Origin: Falsihalocynthiibacter arcticus
Lineage (GTDB): Bacteria > Pseudomonadota > Alphaproteobacteria > Rhodobacterales > Rhodobacteraceae
Reading direction: 5' to 3'
Assembly: GCF_000812665.2 (NCBI RefSeq)
Contig: NZ_CP014327.1
Coordinates: forward strand, 3,563,501-3,627,500
DNA: 64,000 bases
The notes below the pieces were generated by a model. That model did not search any database, was not told the origin of the DNA, and saw only the letters and a program-made list of their open reading frames with translations. The position numbers were made by a program, and so were the translations under genes. Of the stretch, positions 38,121 through 47,633 are shown in pieces. Within the stretch, counting starts at the first letter, position 1; each line of letters begins with the position of its first letter.

Positions 38121-38873
38121 CTACTGGCGGTTCTTACGACTGTGTTTGAGCCTATAGCTTTCGCCGTTCATCTCAAGGATGTGGACGTGATGTGTCAAAC
38201 GATCCAGCAAGGCTCCCGTGAGCCGCTCTGAGCCAAAGACTTCGGTCCATTCATCAAAGGGCAGGTTTGAGGTTATGATGATGGAACCACGTTCGTAGCA
38301 CTGCGAGATCACCTCAAAGAGCAATTCTGCGCCGGATTTACTCAGAGGAACGAAGCCTAATTCATCAATGATCAACAGATTCTGGCTCGTCAGTTGCTTT
38401 TGCATGCGCTGCAATCGGAGCTCATCTTGGGCTTCTATCAGATCATGAACCAAGGCTGCCGCCGTCGTGAACCGTACTTTCAACCCTCTTTGGCACGCGG
38501 CTAATCCAAGTCCTAAAGCTATGTGGGTCTTGCCCGTTCCCGATGGGCCGAGGGCAATAATGTTTTCTCTGCGATCCACGTAGTCACATCGAGCCAAGTC
38601 CATCGTCAGTGGCTTGTTCAAGCTGGGCATGATCTTGAAGTCAAAACTATCCAGGCTTTTGGTGCTGGGGAACTTCGCCGCTTTGATCCGCCTTTCGATC
38701 ATCCGCCGTTCGCGGTCAATTAACTCCATCTCGCACAGACGCGCCAGATATTGGATGTGGTCCTTATTCTCAGCAGCACAGATTTGGGCTTGTTTTGCGT
38801 ACTCTCCTTGGAACGTTGGCAAGCGCAACTTCTTGAGGTGGTGGTGCAGAAGGATTTGGGGAGCATCTGTCAT
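38121..38873 (-). CDS. istB: IS21 helper ATPase IstB, copy 2 (250 aa)
   Basis: Protein identical to 4117-4869. Walker A GPSGTGKTHIA and Walker B LLIIDELGF are present. Start overlaps istA. Intact. Confidence 0.95.
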   Translation of the reverse strand: MTDAPQILLHHHLKKLRLPTFQGEYAKQAQICAAENKDHIQYLARLCEMELIDRERRMIERRIKAAKFPSTKSLDSFDFKIMPSLNKPLTMDLARCDYVDRRENIIALGPSGTGKTHIALGLGLAACQRGLKVRFTTAAALVHDLIEAQDELRLQRMQKQLTSQNLLIIDELGFVPLSKSGAELLFEVISQCYERGSIIITSNLPFDEWTEVFGSERLTGALLDRLTHHVHILEMNGESYRLKHSRKNRQ

Positions 38874-40366
38874 GCCGTGGCTCCCAGCAGGCTCATGTAA
38901 CTGGATGGGCGTGTCGTGCCGACATTGGCCTTAGGCAAATACGGGTAGAAGTCCAAATCCAATCGCGGTGGCCGCTTCTCAATACGGCATAGCACAAGGT
39001 GTTTTACGGCATCATAGCCAATAGCGCCCAGATCAATGGCATGCTGGATTGCGCCTTGCACAACGTCCATCTCGAATGTTTCCAAAAGGCGCAGAACTTG
39101 AACGTATTCTCGCTTGCCCGGTTTGCCCATTCTGGCTTCGAGCAGTCGGTGCAGGGTGGCGAAGGCATCCGGTAGATTCCAGCCCTGCAAAGGGGCTGCC
39201 TGATCCAAAGCCCCCACCTTCTGCTCAATCAAGGGCAGGAAGTGGAGCGGGTCAAAGATCATATCCGCGGATAGGTAGGATCGTTTGTGCCGTGCAACGA
39301 TCTCGTTACCGCAGCCGATGATAACCTCATGTACAAACCCACGCACATGAACATCGTGGTGTGCATAAGCCACCGGCACCGAGTAGTCATTGCTGCGATA
39401 GCGCACCATCGAGATCGAAGTGGCCCGTGTGTTGACATGGTCGCAGGCTTCATATTCCGCCACGGGCAACCCCATCAGCGCATCAAAATCGGATACCAAA
39501 CGTTGACCTATGGTTTGGGTGTGGCCGCGCAAAGTATCGTCCTGACGTGCTAAACACTTCGCTTCCAGATGGGCGTTCAAATCATCAAAGCTGTCACAAC
39601 GCGGCGCAGGGACCATGAAGTTGCGACGCGTATATCCAACCATGCCCTCAACGTTGCCTTTATCGTTTCCTCGCGCTGGTCGCCCGAACTTGTCATCGAA
39701 CAGGTAATGGGATTGCAGCTCAGTGAACCGACGTGTGCGAATACGCGTTCTGTCCCCGAGTATCCGCGCAACGGCGATCTTGGTGTTGTCGTAGAGAATG
39801 GACTGCGGAATACCATCAAAGAACGCAAAGGCGGACACATGGCCATCGCAGAATGCTTCCGTCGTCTCGGCAGGGTATCCCTTAACGAACACCGCATCAG
39901 AATGCGGTAAGCTCATTACAAAAAAATGGATCTTGCATTCCACGCCACCAATCACGCCAAGTGTCTCACCAAAATCAACCTGCGCGTGGCCTGGCCGATG
40001 CGACAACGGTACAAACACCTCTTTAGTGCGTCGCTTTTGTTCGCGAACGTAATAGGTCACTGTCGTCAAGCTTCCCGCGTACCCGTGTTCATCCCTCAAA
40101 CGCTCAAAAATACGCTTGGCGGTGTGGCGCTGCTTTTTGATCAGGGCCTTATCTGTACGCAGTATATTATCGATGACACCAACATAATCATCAAGCGTTG
40201 GGCGACGCGGGGCTTCTGAACGCCGATAACCAGGAGGGAGCTCATGCCGCAACATCTTGGCTATCGTTTTGCGATCCTTGTTGAAATAACGCGCCGCTTC
40301 TCGAGTAGACATCCCGTCCTTCAAACAAGCACGGCGCACACGATTATAAATATCCACAGAATACAT
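38870..40366 (-). CDS. istA: IS21 transposase IstA, copy 2 (498 aa)
   Basis: Protein identical to 4866-6362, with helix-turn-helix and integrase core. The only base difference I found between copies, at 39845, is silent (GAC/GAT Asp). Intact. Confidence 0.95.
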   Translation of the reverse strand: MYSVDIYNRVRRACLKDGMSTREAARYFNKDRKTIAKMLRHELPPGYRRSEAPRRPTLDDYVGVIDNILRTDKALIKKQRHTAKRIFERLRDEHGYAGSLTTVTYYVREQKRRTKEVFVPLSHRPGHAQVDFGETLGVIGGVECKIHFFVMSLPHSDAVFVKGYPAETTEAFCDGHVSAFAFFDGIPQSILYDNTKIAVARILGDRTRIRTRRFTELQSHYLFDDKFGRPARGNDKGNVEGMVGYTRRNFMVPAPRCDSFDDLNAHLEAKCLARQDDTLRGHTQTIGQRLVSDFDALMGLPVAEYEACDHVNTRATSISMVRYRSNDYSVPVAYAHHDVHVRGFVHEVIIGCGNEIVARHKRSYLSADMIFDPLHFLPLIEQKVGALDQAAPLQGWNLPDAFATLHRLLEARMGKPGKREYVQVLRLLETFEMDVVQGAIQHAIDLGAIGYDAVKHLVLCRIEKRPPRLDLDFYPYLPKANVGTTRPSSYMSLLGATA

Positions 40367-40472
40367 CTCCCGCCCTCCGAATAAACGAAGGACACAAACT
40401 GGCGGATTTTTACTCCGCTACAACTGCGATACGCAGCCGCTTCTGTGGCCCATTATTGCTCCGCGTTTTACA

Positions 40473-40710
40473 GTTCGGCATGTTTGCCACCGAAAAAGGG
40501 TTCGGAAAATAATTGTGCTTAAAAGAAATCTCTTACTGTGGATGGCCTTATGTCGGTTACACTTTTGCTGCGAGATTAGGTCGACTTCCGAGAGAGACAT
40601 GAATTTTGTGAGGCTGCCGTTGAATTTGGAGAATAAAAGTGAATGAAACTGGTTTTCGGCATTGGCTTACAACCAATGGCCAAAGTGAAAAAAACAACGG
40701 GCTCTCGTGT
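40473..40710 (+). pseudogene. SNase-like paralog remnant, right of IS21
   Basis: Follows 21285-21460 closely at first. The frame ATAATTGTG...AGAAATCTC...CTGTGGATGG corresponds to the start MIVRIRNFLLWM, but the initiator ATG is ATA. The match breaks up after the membrane segment and resurfaces as GAAAAAAACAACGGGCTCTC (KKTTGSR against KKTTGAR). The nuclease core is gone. Confidence 0.7.
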
Positions 40711-40845
40711 TAGCACTGCACGTCGAGTAGAGGATGTTGTCGGCGATTTAGACGCCATATTGCAAAGCGAAGGGAAAGAAGCCCTTTTAGGACGCTTTTC
40801 GTACAGTGTAGATGATCAAAGAAGAGAAGCCCTAATCCCTCGCCC

Positions 40846-41806
40846 GTGCCTATAGATGGCGATCTTCGAACCGGGCTCGCCAGCCTGCGACAAGCCATCA
40901 GCTTATATGATGATTTTTTGCGAGGAAACCGCGGCATTCCAAGCAAGCGCGAACAAGTGCAATTGGTCGCAAAAGTTACAAGAGCTGAAGTCATTGCAGT
41001 CATGGATGATTGTGACAAAGAAGGCATCGATGCATTCCTTAAACGCCAAGGTTTTGGCACACCGCAAGTTTGGGCTACACGACTGGTCGATACGGAAGAT
41101 AGCAGCACAGTTGAAAGGCCACGCTATCCCGCGAAAGCAACAATTGCGGCTGCAATTCAAAAACTGCCGAATGGCCCTTCCCTAATAGCGAAAAATTTCT
41201 TTAAAGGCGCTGGTGAATCTCAATCATTTGACCGTTTGACTGAACTTGGTTTTGAATTGATTGATGATCGAAAAAAAACACGACCAGGCTGCATTGTTCA
41301 CTCGCGAGGCGATTGAAGCCGCCATGAATGCCTATGATGATTATAATCAGCATGGAACTCGAGCAGAAATCTTCGATGCGCTCGGGACTCCAAGCGACTA
41401 TTGGGTCCGCTCGACACAATCCAGCCCCCAAAGCCCCTATCCGACCAAACCAATCGTGGGGTTCATACGTGAAAAAACTGTGTTCAACGGCGGCTGAGCG
41501 CAAAAGACCGATGCGGCTGCTCGCCTGCACAACGCAGGATACATAATTGTTGATCAAAACGACATTCCGGTCCAACCGTCTGAGAACTACAGTCACCTTA
41601 TCCGAGATGCCGACCGAATAAGGCTATGCGCAATAAACTATCGTATTGAGCCTGCTCGCGACGCTCGACAACTAACGGTGTCGATACGTGCTGGTGACTT
41701 AGGCAAAGAGATTGGGCTGCAAAATTCTCACCCCAACATTTGCAGTGCATTGCTCGGACCAAAGTTTCAAGAAATGACAGGGCTTCCAAAGCCTACCCCA
41801 GGCTGA
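40846..41806 (+). pseudogene. ScoMcrA-head-like restriction protein, frameshift plus nonsense
   Basis: The first ORF (GTG at 40846) has VTRAEVIAVMDDCDKEGIDA and RYPAKATIAAAIQ, then SQSFDRLTELGFELI, a pattern known to me from McrA-type modification-dependent restriction proteins. At an A8 run near 41268-41275 the frame shifts. The second frame reads LFTREAIEAAMNAYDDYNQ and YPTKPIVGFIREKT, then a TGA at 41494-41496 where FNGGW is expected (TGG to TGA). It continues QKTDAAARLHNAGYIIVDQ to a TGA at 41804. No HNH nuclease part remains in the window. The family call is moderate; the two lesions are clear. Confidence 0.6.
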
Positions 41807-41836
41807 CAATCTCAAATCAGGGCAGGACCATGATCG

Positions 41837-43621
41837 TCAGATGATGACTGCTGCGAATACGATTCCCAATCCTGCACCAACCAGCAGAACCGTAGATAAA
41901 ACCTTACGCGCCCCGATCAGCCCATGAGAGACGAGCATCAGGCCAGCAGCGATCCTCAGCATCGCGAAGAGAGCACCGACAGGGTCTTGCGCGAGCCGCA
42001 GGATATCGGGATTGGCAATCATGCCGAGCGGGATAATATAGAGCCCCACTCCCAGCGCCATCGCGGTAAGTGCGACCTTCAACCAGTTTTCCTCGACCAT
42101 ACCTGCCGCAATAAACACGGCCCCGCACACAGGCGGTGTTATCGTGGACAACAGCGCGAACCAGAATACGAACAGATGCGCCTGTAATGGCTCCAACCCC
42201 AGTTGTATCAGGGCTGGCCCTGCTACAGAGACGCAAATGACATAGGCAGCCGTCGTGGGCACTTCCATCCCAAGCAACAGGCAAGCAAGCGCCGTTAACA
42301 GCAACGACGGCCAGAGTAGACCACCGGAGCCTTCGAGAATTAGCGATGTAATCTTAACGCCTAACCCCGTAATTGAGAGCACGCCAATAATGATCGAGGC
42401 GCACAAGATTATGGCCGCAATCATCGACACTTGTTTGGCCGCGTTCATGATGGCCGAGACAAAGCGGTCTACGATCTGCTCGCGTCGACTTTTTAAATCC
42501 ACGTTGATGAACAGCAGCAGCGCACCGGTAATGATAGCAAGGGCTGCGGCATATTCCGGTGTGTATTTGGCGACGAACATCGCCCAGAGCAGGGCTGAGA
42601 AAGGCACAAGGAAAAACAACGACGTGACAAACACATCGCGCCGCGCGGGGCGGTCGGCGGGATCTACGCCCTTCAAATCGAACCGCCCAGCATAGGCGTT
42701 GATTCCGACCCAGACGGCAAGGAAGTAGAGAAACGCTGGCAGAACCGCGGCCGCCATGATCGACGTGTAAGGCACGCCCGTCAACTCAACCATAACAAAG
42801 GCACCTGCCCCCATCAAAGGCGGCATAATTTGCCCGCCGGAGGATGCGACGGCCTCGACCGCGGCCGCCAGTCGCTTGGGATAGCCAAGTTTGGTCATCG
42901 CGGGCAACGTGACGGCACCGGTTGAAGCAACATTGGCAGAAGCCGAGCCGGAGATAGACCCGAACAGCGCGGAGGAGATAACCGAGACCTTGGCCGCACC
43001 GCCCTTAAGCCGTCCTGCCGCTGCTGCCGCTACATTCATGAAACCTTGCCCCGCCTCCCCAGCGTTCAACACAGCGCCAAAGATAACGAAAATCGCAACC
43101 ACACCAACCGAGACGCCAGTCAGTGCACCCCAGATGCCCCCTTCGGCGATGGTGAGTGTACCCAAAAAGCTGGCTGTGGGGGTGCCGGAATGGCCGAATT
43201 GTCCGGGGATGTGTTGGCCGTAAAGCCCGTAGAGCAGTGCGAGACCTGCAACAACTGGAAGCGGCCAGCCGATTGCTCGGCGCGCCGCTTCCAGCGTGAT
43301 GCCCAGCAACGTGATGGCGACAAACAGTTGGAAGTCACTCTCGAGAAACCCGTATTGATCCCCCAGACGATCACTGTTGGCAGCGACCCAGAGGGCAGCG
43401 GAGACACCAAGGATCGCGAGAGGAATCCCACTGATCAGCCGCCTACGAGTGGTTGCGCCAAACACCAGCACAAACGGCAGAATAAACGCCATATGGAGCG
43501 GTCTGCTGACCAAATTTGGCACAAGACCAGAGAAAATCAGCGCCAGATGATATCCTACAAGCCCCGTTGCAAGCAGTAACCAGAAAGCGTCGTTCAGGCG
43601 TCCTTCGGGAAGCATGTGCAT
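41837..43621 (-). CDS. TRAP transporter fused permease, TAXI type (594 aa)
   Basis: Inner-membrane permease fusing the small (4-TM) and large (12-TM) subunits of a TRAP transporter. Glycine-rich family motifs are GSISGSASANVASTGAVTLP and SSGGQIMPPLMGAGAFVM, then LLGMEVPTTAAYVI. Driven by ion gradients, it imports the ligand caught by the binding protein encoded just upstream (43682-44641). Fusion is typical when the partner is a TAXI protein. A strong hairpin lies between the genes. Substrate unknown. Confidence 0.92.
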   Translation of the reverse strand: MHMLPEGRLNDAFWLLLATGLVGYHLALIFSGLVPNLVSRPLHMAFILPFVLVFGATTRRRLISGIPLAILGVSAALWVAANSDRLGDQYGFLESDFQLFVAITLLGITLEAARRAIGWPLPVVAGLALLYGLYGQHIPGQFGHSGTPTASFLGTLTIAEGGIWGALTGVSVGVVAIFVIFGAVLNAGEAGQGFMNVAAAAAGRLKGGAAKVSVISSALFGSISGSASANVASTGAVTLPAMTKLGYPKRLAAAVEAVASSGGQIMPPLMGAGAFVMVELTGVPYTSIMAAAVLPAFLYFLAVWVGINAYAGRFDLKGVDPADRPARRDVFVTSLFFLVPFSALLWAMFVAKYTPEYAAALAIITGALLLFINVDLKSRREQIVDRFVSAIMNAAKQVSMIAAIILCASIIIGVLSITGLGVKITSLILEGSGGLLWPSLLLTALACLLLGMEVPTTAAYVICVSVAGPALIQLGLEPLQAHLFVFWFALLSTITPPVCGAVFIAAGMVEENWLKVALTAMALGVGLYIIPLGMIANPDILRLAQDPVGALFAMLRIAAGLMLVSHGLIGARKVLSTVLLVGAGLGIVFAAVII

Positions 43622-43646
43622 AGCGTGGCCTTTTTATCGAAGAGTG

Positions 43647-43673
43647 ACAGGCCGGATGTAACGTCCGGCCTGT
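43647..43673. promoter_or_regulatory. Intercistronic hairpin in the TRAP operon
   Basis: Perfect 10-bp stem ACAGGCCGGA/TCCGGCCTGT with a 7-base loop, between the binding-protein stop (43682) and the permease start (43621). Such stems usually stabilise or attenuate transcripts so that binding protein exceeds permease. No long T run follows. Confidence 0.6.
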
Positions 43674-43681
43674 AAGTGTGG

Positions 43682-44641
43682 TTACTTCTGTGCGTCGGTC
43701 AGGGTGATACCTGCTTCAGCATAATAACGCTGCGCGCCGGGGTGGATTGTAGTCTCGATCGTCGGCATCAGGTTTTGATCGACGCCGTTCCACCACGGGG
43801 AGTTTTCAGCCAGCTTAGCTTTGCTTTCCCAGAACGTTTTGGTCAGTTGATAGGCCGTCTCGTCATCCATCGCCGTGGTCGTGTAGGCCACGACTGGTAG
43901 GGATGTTGTCTCAATATCCGCCTCCTGCCCCGCGTAGGTGCCCGCCGGAATAGTCAGAGCCGTACGCTTTGTCTCCGCGATCTGCTCTGGTGTCAGGGAA
44001 AAGACAGTCACCGGCGTCGATGCCGCGGCTTCGATCACATTGGGCGCGGGCCATGAGCCTGCTGTGACAAAGCCGTCGATCTGACCGTTTTTGAGAGCTG
44101 CAACCGCATTCGACAGTTCAACATCCGCAATCTGGACGCTATCCGCCATACCGAACAACCCGAGATATTTCTCGCCCTCTGTCGCCCCAAAGGAGCCTTT
44201 GCCGAGCAAAATTGTCTTGCCTGCCAATCCTGTGATGTCCGTGACACCACTTTCTTGGGACATCACAAAATGCATAGTCAGTGACGGGATCGGAAAGAGA
44301 GCGCGAATCTCGCTGAACTTCGGATCCCCTTTGCCCTCGAACATGGCCTTGCCTTCTTGTGCGAGGCCGACCAGCGCAGGGGGAGTGGTAAACACATAAT
44401 CCCCGCCGCGCGCACGGGCCTCCATCACGTTCTGGACTGAGCCTTGGCTCTCTTCTATGGTCACGATGATATCGCCATCAGTACCGCTTTTCATGGCTTC
44501 GGCCAACTCAACACCCATCTGGTAGTAGGACGAGCCGGTCTTTGCTGATTTATATGTAATACGGGTTTCGGCAGACGCGGTGGTCAAGCCAATTGTAGTC
44601 AATGCAATTGCGGCCACAGCCGATCTCATGAAATTTTTCAT
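43682..44641 (-). CDS. TAXI-family TRAP solute-binding protein (319 aa)
   Basis: Periplasmic binding protein. I start at ATG 44641 (MKNFMRSAV), which gives a clean signal peptide cut after TASA; GGAG lies upstream. The TAXI-type features are TGSSYYQMGVELAEAM near the mature N-terminus and the GLAGKTILLGKGSFGATEGE region. First gene of the operon with the fused permease. The ligand is not predictable; characterised relatives bind dicarboxylates or glutamate. Confidence 0.92.
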   Translation of the reverse strand: MKNFMRSAVAAIALTTIGLTTASAETRITYKSAKTGSSYYQMGVELAEAMKSGTDGDIIVTIEESQGSVQNVMEARARGGDYVFTTPPALVGLAQEGKAMFEGKGDPKFSEIRALFPIPSLTMHFVMSQESGVTDITGLAGKTILLGKGSFGATEGEKYLGLFGMADSVQIADVELSNAVAALKNGQIDGFVTAGSWPAPNVIEAAASTPVTVFSLTPEQIAETKRTALTIPAGTYAGQEADIETTSLPVVAYTTTAMDDETAYQLTKTFWESKAKLAENSPWWNGVDQNLMPTIETTIHPGAQRYYAEAGITLTDAQK

Positions 44642-44826
44642 CTGAATTTCTGCTCCAAGGGGGTCGTTATTCAACAAAGGTGACGTTTCGGAAGAGTACC
44701 TGCAAGATCAAGATGATCCTCGCCGGACCTTATCTGCGGCATGGCAGTGGGGCAATCCAGTAATGGACCTGTCGCGGTTTGATGCCGCTCCTTTGATAGC
44801 ATTTACTGCAACAAAGGAGATGAACT

Positions 44827-44940
44827 ATGGGGCTGAAACGAACAGACGAAATTCACATGGATGCGGTGTGTATTACACTGACCAGTGGCTTGACGCACAA
44901 GCAAGTGGCGGATGATCTAGGTGGCGGTGAGCATCGCTAA
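44827..44940 (+). pseudogene. IS3-type OrfA fragment
   Basis: MGLKRTDEIHMDAVCITL followed by TSGLTHKQVADDLGGG matches the N-terminal helix-turn-helix of an IS3-group OrfA, ending in TAA after 37 codons. No orfB follows. Mobile-element debris. Confidence 0.6.
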
Positions 44941-45061
44941 CTTACTCCTCTTAAAGGATGGGCATAACAAAACATCTCAGCGTCCGCGCTTGTAGGCACT
45001 CTTCGCAATGCTCTAACAGACGGTTAGGAAAAACATCAAAAGTGAAAATGAACCGGCACGG

Positions 45062-45334
45062 TTAGCATTTGCCGTCAAAAGTGGTTTGGTCGTTATCACA
45101 GATGAGATTGCCGTTTGCCTCGAGCCCTACACCTTGAGCAAGAGAACGGCGACGATCAAAGAAGGCCTTTTCAGCCTCTGATGGCTTCCCCATCTTAGTG
45201 CTAAAATCGTCAAGCCATCTGGCAACTTCATCTTCACGCAATTGAGGGGCAATCTTACGTTCCATTTTTGAAGGTATGTTCGCACGACATGGCTTTTCAA
45301 GCGAGCAAGCAAACGTGCAGGGGATGACGGCCAT
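45062..45334 (-). CDS. Short unknown ORF (90 aa)
   Basis: The first 23 residues read through sequence shared with the IS5 remnant, so a start at the internal Met (MERKIAPQ, about 45265) is more plausible. The remainder is hydrophilic (DEVARWLDDF, SEAEKAFFDRRR). No family is recognised; it could be a fragment. Confidence 0.35.
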   Translation of the reverse strand: MAVIPCTFACSLEKPCRANIPSKMERKIAPQLREDEVARWLDDFSTKMGKPSEAEKAFFDRRRSLAQGVGLEANGNLICDNDQTTFDGKC

Positions 45335-45404
45335 CTATACACAGATCGGCAATATTTCGATGCAGGTCAAAAAAACTACCGAAGAACGTCATGCGCGCGT
45401 TCAG

Positions 45405-45821
45405 CAATTGCATGCAATCCCTGACACCAAAGGTCGCCCAATTCATTTCATTACAACCGCAGGTCAACCCTCTCAGCGATGCAAGCATCGCCTGCCGGGC
45501 AAGGTACAGCGATTATACTGGCGCGGCCGCCTTATTGGGTGATCTTCCCGCTGCAAACTGGCTGCTGGCAGATCGTGGCTTGATGCTGATTGGTTTCGGA
45601 ATGCCTTGATAAAAACGGGAACACAGCCCTGCATCCCGAGCAGAAAGTCCCGTAAAAAGGTCATCAAGTATGACAAGCGCCGGTATGAAAGGCGCAACAG
45701 GATCAAACGTATGTTTGGAAAGCTGAAAGATTGGCGGCGGGTTTCAACCCGATATCATCGATGCCCTAACGTATTCATCTCTGCGATCGCACTCGCTCCT
45801 ACAGTCCTATTTTGGTTATGA
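45405..45821 (+). pseudogene. IS5-family transposase C-terminal remnant
   Basis: Pieces in order across frames: DTKGRPIHFITTAGQ, YTGAAALLGDLPAANWLLAD then RG, a frame change, DADWF, and IKTGTQPCIPSRKSRKK to RMFGKLKDWRRVSTRYHRC and a stop at 45821. This is the second half of an IS5-type DDE transposase with at least two indels and no 5' half. Confidence 0.8.
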
Positions 45822-45831
45822 GGCCTGAGCC

Positions 45832-45875
45832 TAAACACCACTCTGGGTGATGATGATCTTGATGACTAAGTTTCT
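45832..45875. repeat. Short repeat shared with 47461-47500
   Basis: TAAACACCACTC.GG.TGATGATGATCTTGATGACTAA occurs here and again, with few changes, at 47461-47500. Both read as a C-terminus ...LNTT..DDD.LDD-stop on the plus strand, so they may be the tails of one mobile gene. Confidence 0.45.
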
Positions 45876-46120
45876 CTGTATAGGATGAAACTGCGTATTT
45901 GGCCAGTTGAGGCAAACGCTAATTGCCCAGCCCTGATAGAGGCCGATACGCCGCCACGCCTCCTGCGGGTCGATCTTGGCAGGAATGCGATCACGACCAA
46001 TCATATCGGGTCGCGTAACGCTACTTGAGCCCATTCGCGCTAACTTCAGACAAGGAAAAATACGCTGGAGTAGGTACCAAAATTGATATCCGGCAAGCAG
46101 ATCGCGGTCGAATACACCTG

Positions 46121-46558
46121 TTATTCGGAAAGTGGCACGTCTTTCCACTCTGGCAACGGGAAGAGCGCGTCATAAGCCCAATTGAAACCAAATGCATAAA
46201 TCACATAGAACAACGCGAACGACACATCCATCAGAAAGGCCTGCCAAAGTGTGACGCCAAGATACCACGCAATGAATGGCATAAGAACAATCAATAACCC
46301 GGTTTCGAATAGGACGGCATGCAAAATGCGCACAAGACCTGTTTTCTTGGTGGTCCCGGAAGTGCGCTGCAAGCTCAAATCGAAGATGTAATTATATGCC
46401 AAGTTCCATATCGTGGCGAGTGTAGCGCTTACAACGCCAACAACACCAAAATCCTCAATAGGCAAGTGAAACAAGATCGACCCTAATGGAATGACTAAGA
46501 TCAAAGCGATGATTTCAAAACTAACGGCATGACGTAAACGATCAAGTGGAGAGCGCAT
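46121..46558 (-). CDS. PACE-family efflux protein (145 aa)
   Basis: Proteobacterial antimicrobial compound efflux protein, two tandem BTP domains, four membrane helices. Marks are LRHAVSFEIIALILVIPLG in the first half and RILHAVLFETGLLIVLMPF in the second, plus IWNLAYNYIFD. Members export biocides such as chlorhexidine and natural polyamines by H+ exchange. Length is typical. It is flanked by IS remnants and stands alone. Confidence 0.9.
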   Translation of the reverse strand: MRSPLDRLRHAVSFEIIALILVIPLGSILFHLPIEDFGVVGVVSATLATIWNLAYNYIFDLSLQRTSGTTKKTGLVRILHAVLFETGLLIVLMPFIAWYLGVTLWQAFLMDVSFALFYVIYAFGFNWAYDALFPLPEWKDVPLSE

Positions 46559-46716
46559 AACAACCTCAAATAAAGTGCCGGGTCGTCCCAGCGTTTATCG
46601 ATTTTGGGAGGTCGTCCTCACGAGCGATTAATTGGCTGGTCCGTATCCCATTGTCAAGTACTACGCTATATCTATGGCAGTAAACGGCATGACTCGCCAT
46701 TTACTTTACATCAGGT

Positions 46717-46860
46717 ATGCCCGATCCATCAAGACGGGAGCTTCAACGCGGTGCCGCAGAATACATAAACGGGTTCTATAATCCGCAACATCGCCATTTA
46801 GAACTGGGCTGGAAAGCCACCTTGCCTTCGAATCCAAGGTGGCTACAGTATGATCGAAGC
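46717..46860 (+). pseudogene. IS3 OrfB C-terminal fragment
   Basis: In frame with the next gene, GAAEYINGFYNPQHRHLELG resembles the end of IS3-type integrase domains (YI.GFYNP.RRHSALG). It creates a false N-terminal extension of the SH3 protein. No other part of the IS is present. Confidence 0.6.
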
Positions 46861-46878
46861 AAAGAACAGGAGGCTATG

Positions 46879-47181
46879 ATGCGAAGAACCATTTTTACCG
46901 CAATCACTGGGGTATTGCTAGGAGTCTTCTCAGGCGCCGAGCCCGCAGAGGCCGCTTGGAACGGGTATTATGAAGTCGTTGGCGTCGAAGCTGATGACAT
47001 GTTGAAAATGCGCGCTGGGCCAGGGATTGGATACAATGTCATCGTCGGCCTTCCAAACGGAACCTTGGTGAGAATATATAGTTGTGAGCAAAACGGTGGG
47101 ACCGGATGGTGCAAAGTTTCTTTGAAGCAATCACGTGGCCTCAAAGGGTATGTATCCCGGACTTATCTACAGGAAATGTGA
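46879..47181 (+). CDS. Exported SH3-domain protein (100 aa)
   Basis: I start at the second ATG of a pair (46879) because AGGAGG at 46868-46873 is then five bases away; the longer frame upstream is IS3 debris. A signal peptide (RRTIFTAITGVLLGVFSG, cut after AEAA) precedes a bacterial SH3 domain with MLKMRAGPGIGYNVIVGLPN and GWCKVSLK, then GLKGYVSRTYL. Such domains bind peptidoglycan or other cell-envelope ligands. Function otherwise unknown. Intact. Confidence 0.8.
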   Translation: MRRTIFTAITGVLLGVFSGAEPAEAAWNGYYEVVGVEADDMLKMRAGPGIGYNVIVGLPNGTLVRIYSCEQNGGTGWCKVSLKQSRGLKGYVSRTYLQEM

Positions 47182-47633
47182 ACCCGAATTGAGCATAAGT
47201 TTGGCCTATCGCCGACCAATTATCCAAATTTTCTGGATGGAGCACTTCGACCAAATCGTTCCTCAGCTAAAGTTGCAGGGAAACACCTCAAAGGAGCGCG
47301 GCAAGCCCAAATCGGACTTCCTGACCCTGCTCTGACAACGGCCTAAGAGCAGGAAATTCCGAAATCCATGGACCCAATCAAGCAATGCCAGCCTCGCACG
47401 CAGAAGATCGAAAGCTGCGTAATCTGTTCGCAGATCGATTTTTCGACGTCCCGCGCATACCTGAACACCACTCCGGATGATGATTATCTTGACGACTAAA
47501 TTACTCAATTGAGGACTAAGCAGCGTTTTTGGACCAGTGAACGCATGTGCATTTTATTCTCGGTACCGTTAACGAAGATGACCTTTAGCCGCGCATCCGT
47601 CCTTGATCCGTGAGACACGCCTCGGGACTGCCG
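47182..47633. other. Gap with a repeat copy and no gene
   Basis: Contains the second copy (47461-47500) of the short repeat at 45832-45875. Remaining ORFs are short, lack start signals and match nothing I know. Confidence 0.4.

Larger units (their letters stand above)
37959..40472 (-). mobile_element. IS21-family element, copy 2 (2514 bp), 6-bp target duplication
   Basis: Same ends and length as copy 1 (offset 34004). The direct repeat GTTCGG lies at 37953-37958 and 40473-40478, so this copy is a simple insertion, into the leader of a decayed SNase-like gene. Its genes are intact. Confidence 0.95.

Noticed and set aside
45831-46148. 105-aa ORF on the minus strand next to the PACE gene
   Set aside because: It consists of repeat and IS-derived sequence, overlaps the PACE gene end, and has no start signal.
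46717-46878. Long N-terminal extension of the SH3-domain protein
   Set aside because: The upstream residues match an IS3 transposase tail, and the ribosome site AGGAGG points to the ATG at 46879.
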